A program made the position numbers and the translations under genes. Positions 15,371-23,482 of a stretch of 37,598 bases of DNA are shown piece after piece. The stretch is from JBHHWH01 sp046756405 (lineage in GTDB: Bacteria; Actinomycetota; Acidimicrobiia; Spongiisociales; ZC4RG35), in contig JBHHWH010000016.1 of the NCBI GenBank assembly GCA_046756405.1, positions 1-37,598 on the forward strand, in the 5' to 3' direction. Position 1 is the first letter of the stretch. Every line of letters begins with the position of its first letter. Under the pieces are notes generated by a model, which saw only the letters and a program-made list of their open reading frames with translations, was not told the DNA's origin and made no database searches.

Positions 15371-16291
15371 TCAAGCCGGGCGGCGCCATTGCCCAACCTG
15401 GATGAGGGTCTTCAGGCACTCTTCAGGCTCGTAGCGCAGCATCCTGTAGGTGAAGCGGACGACCTGGATGCCGGCGGCCGCGGCGGCGTTGTCCCGCTCC
15501 CGATCCCTCTCGAAGTCGGCCTTGCGAGTGTGCCAGCGGCGACCGTCGGCCTCGGCGATGGTCCGCCAGAGTCCGATATAGGCATCGACGGTGGCATCCA
15601 TCCTGGGGTAGGCGATCGGTAGCTGACGGGTGTATGCGGGGATCTCGGGGCGGTCGAGCAGGCGGTAGAGGAGGCGCTCGAGCTCGGTCGTGGGCGGCTG
15701 ATAGGCGTCGTCCGCACGAGCCGCGATGATGCGCCGCAGAGGCTTCAGTCCAGGTTGCCGGGCATACTCGAGCCGTTCCAGGATGGGGTGAAAGTCAGGG
15801 ATCGACACGCTGGATCGGGCGAGGGCGTTGTCGAGTATGCGTTCGATGGTTGTGGGACGCTCCCGTAGGGAGAGGGTAAGAATCGTTTCGGCGACGGTGG
15901 TAGTGGGGAAGCCTCTGACCTGGTTCGATTCCACATTGTCGAAGTGTCGGGTCCTGATGACACGGGCCAGGGACGACCGGGCATTGCCCGTGAAGGGGAC
16001 CAGGATCTCGGGACGGCCACGGCGAAAGCCCTCGAAGCCGTGGAGATAGCCGGCGGATCGGCCGGCCACCAGGCTCAACGGGTGGCCGAGGATGGCAGCT
16101 TGGAGGCGCTGCTCCCAGGTGCGTGGAGAGCCAGCGATCGCGTAGACGCCCTTCGTCATCGGCGTCCACAACTCACTCGCAACCAGATATTGGATTTCGT
16201 GACGGCTCAGGCCGATGTCCAGAGCCTGCTGCCGGGAGATGAGACCGTGTTGGGAGGCGGCGACCCGGTTGACTTCATGCATTTCGCCCAT
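15371..16291 (-). CDS. AbiEi-like N-terminal domain fused to DUF559 (PD-(D/E)xK) endonuclease domain
   Basis: 306 residues from ATG 16291 (an in-frame TTG at 16297 is also possible). The N-terminal part, VNRVAASQHGLISRQQAL then the GVYAIAG segment, is the winged-helix type found in AbiEi-family antitoxin domains. The C-terminal part has the DUF559/Vsr-like nuclease pattern: an Asp in MDATVDAYIGLW, the acidic EADGRRWH strand, RDRERDNAAAAAGIQVVRFT. Fused single genes of this kind are frequent in Actinomycetota genomes; no function is established to my knowledge. No AbiEii nucleotidyltransferase toxin gene is adjacent, so a type IV toxin-antitoxin pair is not supported. The gene lies between two nearly identical hairpins, each 9 nt downstream of a stop codon, and splits the glnA region from the metB-like gene; it looks like an inserted cassette. 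Confidence 0.82.
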   Translation of the reverse strand: MGEMHEVNRVAASQHGLISRQQALDIGLSRHEIQYLVASELWTPMTKGVYAIAGSPRTWEQRLQAAILGHPLSLVAGRSAGYLHGFEGFRRGRPEILVPFTGNARSSLARVIRTRHFDNVESNQVRGFPTTTVAETILTLSLRERPTTIERILDNALARSSVSIPDFHPILERLEYARQPGLKPLRRIIAARADDAYQPPTTELERLLYRLLDRPEIPAYTRQLPIAYPRMDATVDAYIGLWRTIAEADGRRWHTRKADFERDRERDNAAAAAGIQVVRFTYRMLRYEPEECLKTLIQVGQWRRPA

Positions 16292-16333
16292 ACCCAAGGC
16301 TTACGGACCCGGGGCACCGGCATCAAGCCCCTA

Positions 16334-16378
16334 AGCGTGTGCAGGAGAGCCGCCCCTGGCGGCTCTCCTGCACACGCT
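16334..16378. repeat. Perfect 21-bp hairpin, copy 2
   Basis: Arms 16334-16354 and 16358-16378 pair perfectly around the loop CCT. It lies 9 nt after the stop codon of the glnR-like gene (minus strand), the same distance as copy 1 from the DUF559 stop. It shares the core arm GCGTGTGCAGGAG-N-GCCGC with copy 1. It may serve as a terminator for glnR; no T-run follows. Confidence 0.95.
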
Positions 16379-16387
16379 CGTGCCCCC

Positions 16388-17023
16388 TCAGCCGAAGCGG
16401 TAGCCCACCGAGCGGACTGTGGTGATCCAGGACGACCGTTCCTCGCCGAGTTTGGCCCGGAGGCGTCGGATGTGGACATCGACGGTCCGGGCGCCTCCGT
16501 AGTACTCGTAGCCCCACACCCGGGAGAGGAGTTGCTCCCTCGACCAAACCCGGACCGGGTTCTCCACCAAAAACCGGAGCAGTTCGTACTCCATGTACGT
16601 CAGGTCCATGGGACGTCCCGCCAGGGTGGCCTGATAGGTGAGGGGGTTGAGTTCGAGGTCTTTGAACAGGAGGAGCTCTTCTCCCGTCTCGGCGCGCACC
16701 AACCTTTTCAAGCGGACCCTCAACTCCACAGGGTTGAGGGGCATCAGAGCGAAGTCCCGCATTCCGGAGGCGTTCTCGACCAGCACCAACTGGTCCGCGG
16801 ACAGGACCAACAGGGTCGGTATCCCCGACTCCTCCACCAGGCGGTCGACCTCGCGTAGCCGGCGAAGGGGCTGCTCGCCGAGCTCGACTATCAAGACATC
16901 AGGATCCAGGGATGCCAGGACTTCGGTCGACAGCTCCCGGACCGGTGCGACGGCGGCACTGGCCAGGGCGAGGCCGTCGCCGAGGCCCTCGGAGTATGCC
17001 TCGGGATAGACGGCGACCTTCAC
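16388..17023 (-). CDS. glnR: GlnR-like atypical OmpR-family regulator
   Basis: 211 residues from GTG 17023: a receiver-like domain (about 1-110) and a Trans_reg_C winged helix (about 125-209). The DNA-binding segment VWGYEYYGGARTVDVHIRRL closely resembles, from memory, that of Streptomyces GlnR, the global nitrogen regulator. As in GlnR, the phosphorylation pocket is incomplete: the acceptor position is Glu47 (VLIVELG) and the conserved lysine is Met94 (FALMPLN), so control by phosphorylation is unlikely. The start overlaps the glnA stop as GTGA (17023-17020), so the two are translated in a coupled way. No histidine kinase is nearby. GlnR is the best reading; an unrelated atypical OmpR regulator cannot be excluded. 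Confidence 0.8.
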   Translation of the reverse strand: MKVAVYPEAYSEGLGDGLALASAAVAPVRELSTEVLASLDPDVLIVELGEQPLRRLREVDRLVEESGIPTLLVLSADQLVLVENASGMRDFALMPLNPVELRVRLKRLVRAETGEELLLFKDLELNPLTYQATLAGRPMDLTYMEYELLRFLVENPVRVWSREQLLSRVWGYEYYGGARTVDVHIRRLRAKLGEERSSWITTVRSVGYRFG

Positions 17024-18345
17024 AGCACCGGGAGGTAGGTTTCCAGTTCGAAACGGGACACGTGGTGCTGGTAGCGGTCCCACTCCGCTCGCTTGTTGCG
17101 GAGAAACCAGTCAAAGACATGCTCACCGAGGGCCTCAGCTACCAGCTCCGAGCCTTCCATCCTGTCCAGGGCCTCCGCCAGAGTCTCGGGGAGGCGCCTA
17201 GCCCCCAGTGCGGCTCGCTCCGACGGCGTGAGCTGGGTTATGTCGGCGTTGATCTCCGGGGGAAGCTCGTACCCCTCCTTGATCCCTTCCAGGCCGGCGG
17301 CAAGCAGGACCGACAGGGCGAGGTAGGGGTTGCAGGCAGCGTCGGGGGCGCGGTATTCCACCCGTACCGACGACGCCTTGTTCTTCTTTACCGAAGGCAC
17401 CCGCACCAGAGCAGACTGGTTGTTTCGAGCCCAGGAGATGTAGATCGGGGCGTCGAACCCCGCCACGAGGCGTTTGTAGGAGTTCACCCATTGGTTGGTG
17501 ATGGCGGTCAGTTCGGCGGCGTGGCGCAGCAGGCCGGCGATGAACGCCTGACCCACCTTGGAAAGCTCGCCCTGGGTGCCCTTTTCGTAGAAGACGTTGT
17601 TCTCACCCTCGAACAGCGACAGGTGAAAGTGCATGCCTGAGCCGTCGTAGTCCTCCAGAGGTTTGGGCATGAAGGTGGCGTAGATGCCGTGCTGGAGGGC
17701 CACCTCCTTGACGGTCAGCCTTGCAGTCATGATGTTGTCCGCCATGGTCAGCGCGTCGGTATATCGGGCGATTATCTCGTGCTGACTGGGTGCCACCTCG
17801 TGATGGGAGTGCTCGATGGGTATGCCCAACTGTTCCAGGGCGTTGATCGTCTTGCGCCGGTACTCCTGAGCTACGTCGAGGGGAGTGAGGTCGAAGTATC
17901 CACCCTGGTCGAGGACCTTCGGTTCCGGTCCGGAGTCCTCGAAGTAGAAGAACTCCAGCTCGGGTGCGGTGTAGAAGGTGTATCCCATCTCGGAAGCCCG
18001 TTCGAGGTTTCGCTTGAGTACAACCCGCGGGTCGCCGGAGAAGGGCTCGCCGTCGGGGGTGTAGATGTCACAGAACATGCGAGCCACCTGCTCCTCAGAA
18101 CGCCAGGGGAGGACGGCGAAGGTGGCTGGATCGGGCTTGGCCAGCATGTCGGCTTCCTGAATCCTGGCGTAGCCGTCGATGGAGGACCCATCGAAGGTCA
18201 TCCCTTCCTCGAAAGCAACTTCCAGTTCGGTCGGGCTTATAGAAACCGACTTAAGAAAACCCTGGACGTCGGTGAACCAGAGGCGGATGAAGCGAATTCC
18301 GCGCTCTTCGACGGTTCTGAGAACGTACTCGGCCTGCTTCCTCAT
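17020..18345 (-). CDS. glnA: Type I glutamine synthetase family, GlnA2-like
   Basis: 441 residues from ATG 18345, which is preceded by GGAGGG 3 nt upstream; a longer in-frame start at 18417 would overlap whiB and adds unconserved residues. GS blocks are clear: RFIRLWFTDVQGFLKSV (about 18-34), FDGSSIDGYARIQEADM (about 51-67), APELEFFYFE, GSGMHFHLSL, and NNQSALVRVP. The stretch NQWVNSYKRLV and the N-terminal RKQAEYVLRTVEERGIRF match GlnA2-type proteins. In Streptomyces, GlnA2 is reported to be a gamma-glutamylpolyamine synthetase, so either glutamine synthesis or polyamine glutamylation is possible. The NGSGMH of classic GS reads DGSGMH. A Tyr is present in GYELPPE where classic GS carries the adenylylated tyrosine; whether it is modified is unknown. 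Operon with the glnR-like gene. Confidence 0.92.
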   Translation of the reverse strand: MRKQAEYVLRTVEERGIRFIRLWFTDVQGFLKSVSISPTELEVAFEEGMTFDGSSIDGYARIQEADMLAKPDPATFAVLPWRSEEQVARMFCDIYTPDGEPFSGDPRVVLKRNLERASEMGYTFYTAPELEFFYFEDSGPEPKVLDQGGYFDLTPLDVAQEYRRKTINALEQLGIPIEHSHHEVAPSQHEIIARYTDALTMADNIMTARLTVKEVALQHGIYATFMPKPLEDYDGSGMHFHLSLFEGENNVFYEKGTQGELSKVGQAFIAGLLRHAAELTAITNQWVNSYKRLVAGFDAPIYISWARNNQSALVRVPSVKKNKASSVRVEYRAPDAACNPYLALSVLLAAGLEGIKEGYELPPEINADITQLTPSERAALGARRLPETLAEALDRMEGSELVAEALGEHVFDWFLRNKRAEWDRYQHHVSRFELETYLPVL

Positions 18346-18386
18346 GGACCCTCCATCATATGAGATGCTGGCAAACGGGTCGGCAT

Positions 18387-18671
18387 CTAGGCGGTGCGGC
18401 GACGCCTTTCCAACCACTTGCGCCGCAGGGACCTGCGCTCAGCCTCGGTGGTCCCTCCCCAGATTCCGGAGCGCTGGTTGGTTTCCAGGGAGTACTCCAG
18501 ACAGACGTCGATAACGGGGCAGACACTGCAGATGGCTTTGGCGCGTTCGATCTCACGTACAGAGGCCTCCGGAGCAGGGAAGAAGAGAGCATGGGGATAG
18601 GCGGCACACGCCGCTTGCTCTTTCCACTCGGTCGCCAGGTGGCGCCTGACTCCCGCTGCTCCTCGGCTCAC
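18387..18671 (-). CDS. WhiB-family regulator, second copy
   Basis: 94 residues from GTG 18671 (TTG 18701 is an alternative; neither has a clear ribosome-binding site). Cysteines 22, 48, 51 and 57 form the cluster ligands, GIWGGTTEAERR (69-80) is the WhiB turn, and the C-terminus is strongly basic (LRRKWLERRRR), suited to DNA contact. This basic tail distinguishes it from the copy at 3254, which has almost none, so the two probably have different targets. It lies 41 nt upstream of glnA on the same strand and may share a transcript with it. Confidence 0.93.
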   Translation of the reverse strand: MSRGAAGVRRHLATEWKEQAACAAYPHALFFPAPEASVREIERAKAICSVCPVIDVCLEYSLETNQRSGIWGGTTEAERRSLRRKWLERRRRTA

Positions 18672-18878
18672 AGAACGAGTTTGCCCACATACCGGAGCCA
18701 ATCCAAAACCGGGCCGAGCCGACTTGTGGCCAGTTTTACGCGTTCGCGCCGGCCGACACCCCTACCTACGAGATCAGCTGGTGGTGACTCTCCTGCCCGA
18801 TGTCGGATCTGCTCTCGCTCACCGAGAGCTGGGACAGGATTCCCGATCGTCGGGGCTGTGAAACCCGACGAGGTCGAA

Positions 18879-18884
18879 TAGCCT
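18879..18884 (+). promoter_or_regulatory. -10 element of the tetR-ppk operon (leaderless type)
   Basis: TAGCCT is 6 nt before ATG 18891. No -35 recognised. The intergenic stretch 18672-18878 between the divergent whiB and tetR genes shows no further gene. Confidence 0.45.
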
Positions 18885-18890
18885 GACTCC

Positions 18891-19517
18891 ATGCCCCGCA
18901 TCCGAGCGTCTTCAATCGGCGAACACAAGGCGCTGACCAGGCGCGCTCTGCTCGATGCGGCGCGCACCTTGATCGACGAAAAAGGATCCGCGGAGATCTC
19001 ACTCGGGGAGGTCGCCTTCCTCGCCGGCGTGGGCAGGACCACCTTCTACGACTATTTCGCCGACCGTGACGACGTGATTGCCGCTCTGGTTGAAGAAGAA
19101 CTTCCCAAAGTAGTGGCCGATCTCATCGCCGAGGTCCCCAGAGGCCTCCCCACGCCCGAGCGGTTGGGAGTCCTCGCCGCCAAGATGGTGGAATTCATCG
19201 CCAAGGATCGGGTCTTCGGGGTGATCCTCCACCGTGAGGCAGGGCGGATGAACCCCGACACTCAGAAGAGGATCATCGACTCTCACGTGCAGCTCTCCCA
19301 GGAGATGGCTGGCCTGTACCGTCGGGGAGTCGAGGAGGGTGTCTTCCGGCCGCTGCCCCCGAGGCTCGCCGGGAGTTTGATCCAGGACACGATCATGTCG
19401 GCGGCGAAGGTGTTCATCGAAGGGGAGGACACTCCTGAGCGCCTCGAAGAGGTTACGGCCGGACTCCGTAGTTTCCTGTTGGGAGGGCTCGGTTACCCGG
19501 GTGGCACCGAGCGCTGA
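18891..19517 (+). CDS. TetR/AcrR-family transcriptional regulator
   Basis: 208 residues. The N-terminal helix-turn-helix reads AEISLGEVAFLAGVGRTTFY, followed by DYFADRDDVIAALV, the standard TetR pattern (about 15-70). The C-terminal ligand domain shows no specific family match I can name. Its stop shares one base with the ppk start (19517), so the regulator and polyphosphate kinase are co-transcribed and probably translationally coupled. It may control this operon or the divergent whiB-glnA genes; no operator palindrome was recognised. Confidence 0.92.
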   Translation: MPRIRASSIGEHKALTRRALLDAARTLIDEKGSAEISLGEVAFLAGVGRTTFYDYFADRDDVIAALVEEELPKVVADLIAEVPRGLPTPERLGVLAAKMVEFIAKDRVFGVILHREAGRMNPDTQKRIIDSHVQLSQEMAGLYRRGVEEGVFRPLPPRLAGSLIQDTIMSAAKVFIEGEDTPERLEEVTAGLRSFLLGGLGYPGGTER

Positions 19518-21577
19518 TGACCTCCTCGGAAGTGGTGGATCCGAAGCGCTTCCTGAACCGGGAACTCTCCTGGCTGGACTTCAACCGACGGGTGATCGCT
19601 CTGACCGCCCGAGCCGACTTTCCCTTGCTGGAGAAGGCCAAGTTTCTCGCCGTCTGGGCCCGTAATCTCGATGAGTTCTTCCAGGTGCGGGTCGCGGGGT
19701 TGAAAGAACAGGTCGCCCACGGGATCGTTGCCCCCACTCCGGACGGTTTGACCCCAGGCCGGCAGCTGGCTGCCATCAGGTTGGAGGTCGAGGCCCAGTA
19801 CGAGGAGATCTCCAAGCGCTTCCTGGCTGAAGTAGCTCCGGCCCTCAGTTCCCAGGGAATCGTCTTCAGCGACTACATGACCCTCGGCGAAGGCGACCGA
19901 ACTTTCCTCGACGCTCAGTTTCGGGAGTTGGTGTTCCCCGTGGTCACCCCCCTTGCCGTCGATCCGGCGCATCCCTTTCCTTACATCTCCAACCTGTCCC
20001 TCAACCTGGCGATCTTCGTTCGCAATCCCGACACGGGGGTAACCAAATTCGCTCGACTGAAGATCCCTCCAATCCTTCCCCGTTTCGTCGTTCTCCCCGA
20101 CGGTCAGCGGTTTGTGCCCCTGGAGCAGGTGATCGCGGCCCACCTCGACTCCCTCTTCCCGGGCATGGAAGTCCTGAGCCACCACGTCTTCAGGGTGACC
20201 CGCAACGCCGACCTGGAGATCGAAGAGGACGAGGGGGGTGACCTGCTGATGGCCATCGAGTCCGAGCTCACCCAGAGACGGTTCGGCAGGGTGGTCCGCC
20301 TCGAAGTCCAACCCGACATTCCTGAAGAAACGCTGGGTCTGTTGATGCGAGAGATGGGGGCGACCACCCAGGACGTCTACCGAATCGAAGGACCCCTCGA
20401 TCTCTCCGGGTTGTGGAGCCTCTACGAGCTCGACCGCCCCGAGCTCAAGTTCGAGCCGTTCACCGGTGTCGTGCCTCCTCGCCTCGCTGCTCCCGCCTCC
20501 GAGAGAGCCGATGTGTTCGAGGTAGTGGCCCAGGGTGACCTCTTGGTCCATCACCCCTATGACTCGTTTGCCTCCACTGTCCAGGCTTTCATCGAGCAAG
20601 CCGCCGCCGACCCCGATGTGTTGGCTATCAAGATGACCCTCTACCGAACCACGCGGGACAGCTCCGTGATGCGGGCCTTGATCGAGGCCGCCGAGGCGGG
20701 CAAGCAGGTGGTGGCCCTCGTGGAGCTGAAGGCTCGTTTCGACGAGGAGCGGAACATCCAGTGGGCGCAGCGGCTCGAAGACGCCGGGGTGCACGTCATG
20801 TACGGAGTGGTGGGGTTGAAGACTCACACCAAAGTGGCGCTGGTCATGCGACGTGAAGGCAGCCGGATCGTTCGCTACGCCCACATCGGCACCGGCAACT
20901 ACAACGAACGCACTGCCCGCAGCTACGAAGACCTGGGGGTCTTTACTTCCGACCCCGAGATCGGCGCGGATCTCTCCGACCTGTTCAACTTTCTCACCGG
21001 GTACAGCCGCCAGACCGCCTACCGGAAGCTGGCTGTTTCACCGGTGGGTATACGCCGCCGGATCACCGAACTCATCGGGGAAGAGGCCTCGAGGGCCGAC
21101 GGTCACATCACCATGAAAATGAACTCCCTGGTGGACCCGACGATCATCGGTGCCCTATACGAGGCCTCGTCGGCCGGGACCCGCATCGACCTGATCGTGA
21201 GGGGGATCTGCTGTCTTCGCCCCGGTGTCCCTGGATTGTCGGAGAACGTCACCGTACGTTCCATTGTCGGGCGTTACCTGGAGCACTCACGTGTCTACCG
21301 GTTTGGTGCCCGGGGGAGTCAACGTCGCTACTACATCGGCTCCGCCGACCTGATGCCCCGGAACCTGGACCGAAGGGTGGAAGTCCTCACTCCGGTGGAG
21401 GACCCCGACCTCCAGTTCCGCCTCGATGAGATCCTCGACGTGGTCCTTGCCGACGACGACCTGGCGTGGGAGCTTCATCCCGATGGTTCCTGGCATCGCT
21501 TCGGCGGCTCAGAGGGAGTCGGCAGCCACGGTGCCCTTCAGGACCTCGCTCTGGCCCGGGCCACCGCTCAGATCTGA
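19517..21577 (+). CDS. ppk1: Polyphosphate kinase 1
   Basis: Reversible transfer of ATP gamma-phosphate to polyphosphate. 686 residues, standard PPK1 length with all four domains. N-terminal FLNRELSWLDFNRRV (12-26); the catalytic histidine is His437 in LKTHTKV, the position of E. coli His435; the second conserved His456 is in RYAHIGTGNYNE; C-terminal LEHSRVYRF and GSADLMPRNLDRRVE complete the active site. It follows TetR with a one-base overlap and precedes dxs by 36 nt. No exopolyphosphatase gene is adjacent. Confidence 0.97.
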   Translation: MTSSEVVDPKRFLNRELSWLDFNRRVIALTARADFPLLEKAKFLAVWARNLDEFFQVRVAGLKEQVAHGIVAPTPDGLTPGRQLAAIRLEVEAQYEEISKRFLAEVAPALSSQGIVFSDYMTLGEGDRTFLDAQFRELVFPVVTPLAVDPAHPFPYISNLSLNLAIFVRNPDTGVTKFARLKIPPILPRFVVLPDGQRFVPLEQVIAAHLDSLFPGMEVLSHHVFRVTRNADLEIEEDEGGDLLMAIESELTQRRFGRVVRLEVQPDIPEETLGLLMREMGATTQDVYRIEGPLDLSGLWSLYELDRPELKFEPFTGVVPPRLAAPASERADVFEVVAQGDLLVHHPYDSFASTVQAFIEQAAADPDVLAIKMTLYRTTRDSSVMRALIEAAEAGKQVVALVELKARFDEERNIQWAQRLEDAGVHVMYGVVGLKTHTKVALVMRREGSRIVRYAHIGTGNYNERTARSYEDLGVFTSDPEIGADLSDLFNFLTGYSRQTAYRKLAVSPVGIRRRITELIGEEASRADGHITMKMNSLVDPTIIGALYEASSAGTRIDLIVRGICCLRPGVPGLSENVTVRSIVGRYLEHSRVYRFGARGSQRRYYIGSADLMPRNLDRRVEVLTPVEDPDLQFRLDEILDVVLADDDLAWELHPDGSWHRFGGSEGVGSHGALQDLALARATAQI

Positions 21578-21613
21578 GTCCAACTAGCCTTTGGGGCGCC
21601 CCTACGGCAGATC

Positions 21614-23467
21614 ATGCTCGAGTCGATCACCCAACCATCCGACCTGCGCTCACTGAGTATCGAAGAGCTGAACCAGCTCTGCGACGAGATACGCGCCTTC
21701 ATCCTGGAAAAGGTCTCCAAAACCGGAGGGCATCTCTCTCCGAACTTAGGGGTAGTGGAACTCACCGTGGCCCTGCATCGGGTCTTCGACTCGCCTCGGG
21801 ACCGGCTCATCTGGGACGTGGGACACCAGGCCTACGTTCACAAGATCCTCACCGGCAGAGCCGTCCGGTTCGATGAGCTACGCCACACCGGCGGCTTGTC
21901 CGGCTATCCCAGCCGTGCCGAGTCGGAGCACGACTTCGTGGAGAACAGTCACGCCTCCACCAGCCTCAGCTACGCGCTCGGGCATGCACTGGCTGGCTAC
22001 GAAGGATGGACCGTGGCCATCATCGGGGATGGTGCCTTTACCGGAGGCATGGCCTACGAGGCGCTCAACCACATCGCCGTAGCCAGGCCGGAGCGGTTGA
22101 TCGTCGTCCTCAACGACAACGGTCGTTCCTACGCTCCCACCGTGGGCGGGATGGCCGCGCTGGCCAACTTGGCCCACTACCGCATCGATCCCCGATACGA
22201 ACGGACAAAGAAGGCCATCGGGCGTGTATTACGCGGCATACCGGTGGTCGGAGAGACCGCCGACGAGCTGGCTGGCCGGGTCAAGGACGCCGTCAAGCAG
22301 ATCCTCGAGCCGGCGACGGTCTTCGACACTCTGAACCTCAAGTACAGCGGTCGTATCGACGGCCACGATCTCGCCCTGCTCGAAGATACGCTTATCCAGG
22401 CCAAGTCCTACGACGAGCCGGTGGTGGTCCATGTCGTCACGGAGAAGGGCAACGGCTACCAGCCAGCGATCGAAGACGAAGAAGAGAAGCTCCACGGCGT
22501 TGGCTCCTTCGACATCTCGACCGGCAGGGCTCTGAAGTCGGAGCTGAAGCTCACCGACGTGGCCGGCCGGGCCCTGATGGAGGCTGCCGCCTCTCGCCCC
22601 GACCTGGTGGGCATCTCGGCGGCGATGGTCTCCTCCACCGGGCTCAAGCAGATGGCCCGTCGATATCCGGATCGAGTCGTCGACGTCGGCATCGCCGAAC
22701 AGCACGCGGTGACCCTGGCAGCGGGGATGGCCATGGCGGGGAGGCGTCCCGTGGTGGCCATCTACTCCTCGTTTCTCCAGCGCGCCTTCGACCAGATCGT
22801 CTCCGACGTGGCGCTACACGATCTCCCAGTCGCGTTCCTCATCGACCGGGCGGGAATTACTGGCCCCGACGGCCCATCTCACCATGGGGTCTTCGACCTG
22901 TCCTATCTGCGGATGATTCCCAACCTGGTGATAGGGGCTCCGGCAGACGCCACCGAGCTGTGCGCCATGATCGAGACCGCCGTCGACCACGACGGGCCGA
23001 TAGCGGTCCGCTACCCGAAGGCGGGTGCGGCGTCGATTCCAGCCGTTCCGGTGGCACCGTTGCCGATCGGCGAAGCGGAGCTGCTTGGCGCGGGCGAGGA
23101 CGTGCTGCTGGTGGCGGTAGGCAGGATGGTGGAGGTGGCGGAGAAGGCGGCCGCCGATCTGGAAAGCCGAGGGGTGTCCGCGGGTGTGGTCAACGCCCGA
23201 TGGGTCAAACCCCTCGACCGACGCATCGTCGGGTGGTCGTCGAAGGCGAGGCTGGTCGTGACCCTCGAAGACAACGTGGTACGGGGAGGCTTCGGGGCCG
23301 GAGTGATGGAGATGTTCGCTGAGGCAGGGGAGGGCAAGGCGATCACCAGCATCGGGGTTCCGGACGACTTCCTCCCCTTTGGTTCCGCTTCAGATCTGCT
23401 CAATCTGGTGGGGATGGACGAGGAGTCGGTGGTGGAGAGGGTCCTGGGCCAACTGGGGAGGATCTAG
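21614..23467 (+). CDS. dxs: 1-deoxy-D-xylulose-5-phosphate synthase
   Basis: Thiamine-diphosphate enzyme that starts the MEP isoprenoid pathway from pyruvate and glyceraldehyde 3-phosphate. 617 residues, full length. The ThDP motif is GDGAFTGGMAYEALN (about 138-152); the N-terminal SKTGGHLSPNLGVVELTVAL and the transketolase-type VDVGIAEQHAVTLAAGMA are characteristic. The start ATG 21614 has no strong Shine-Dalgarno site. It ends 15 nt from the convergent ABC permease gene. Confidence 0.97.
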   Translation: MLESITQPSDLRSLSIEELNQLCDEIRAFILEKVSKTGGHLSPNLGVVELTVALHRVFDSPRDRLIWDVGHQAYVHKILTGRAVRFDELRHTGGLSGYPSRAESEHDFVENSHASTSLSYALGHALAGYEGWTVAIIGDGAFTGGMAYEALNHIAVARPERLIVVLNDNGRSYAPTVGGMAALANLAHYRIDPRYERTKKAIGRVLRGIPVVGETADELAGRVKDAVKQILEPATVFDTLNLKYSGRIDGHDLALLEDTLIQAKSYDEPVVVHVVTEKGNGYQPAIEDEEEKLHGVGSFDISTGRALKSELKLTDVAGRALMEAAASRPDLVGISAAMVSSTGLKQMARRYPDRVVDVGIAEQHAVTLAAGMAMAGRRPVVAIYSSFLQRAFDQIVSDVALHDLPVAFLIDRAGITGPDGPSHHGVFDLSYLRMIPNLVIGAPADATELCAMIETAVDHDGPIAVRYPKAGAASIPAVPVAPLPIGEAELLGAGEDVLLVAVGRMVEVAEKAAADLESRGVSAGVVNARWVKPLDRRIVGWSSKARLVVTLEDNVVRGGFGAGVMEMFAEAGEGKAITSIGVPDDFLPFGSASDLLNLVGMDEESVVERVLGQLGRI

Positions 23468-23482
23468 CTCTTCCGAGAAGAC

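Noticed and set aside
15371..16291. Type IV toxin-antitoxin pair suggested by the AbiEi-like domain
   Set aside because: No AbiEii nucleotidyltransferase gene lies on either side, and the protein is fused to a nuclease domain instead.
18346..18417. Longer N-terminus for glnA from an upstream in-frame start
   Set aside because: It overlaps the end of whiB, adds residues not found in the family, and ignores the GGAGGG site before ATG 18345.
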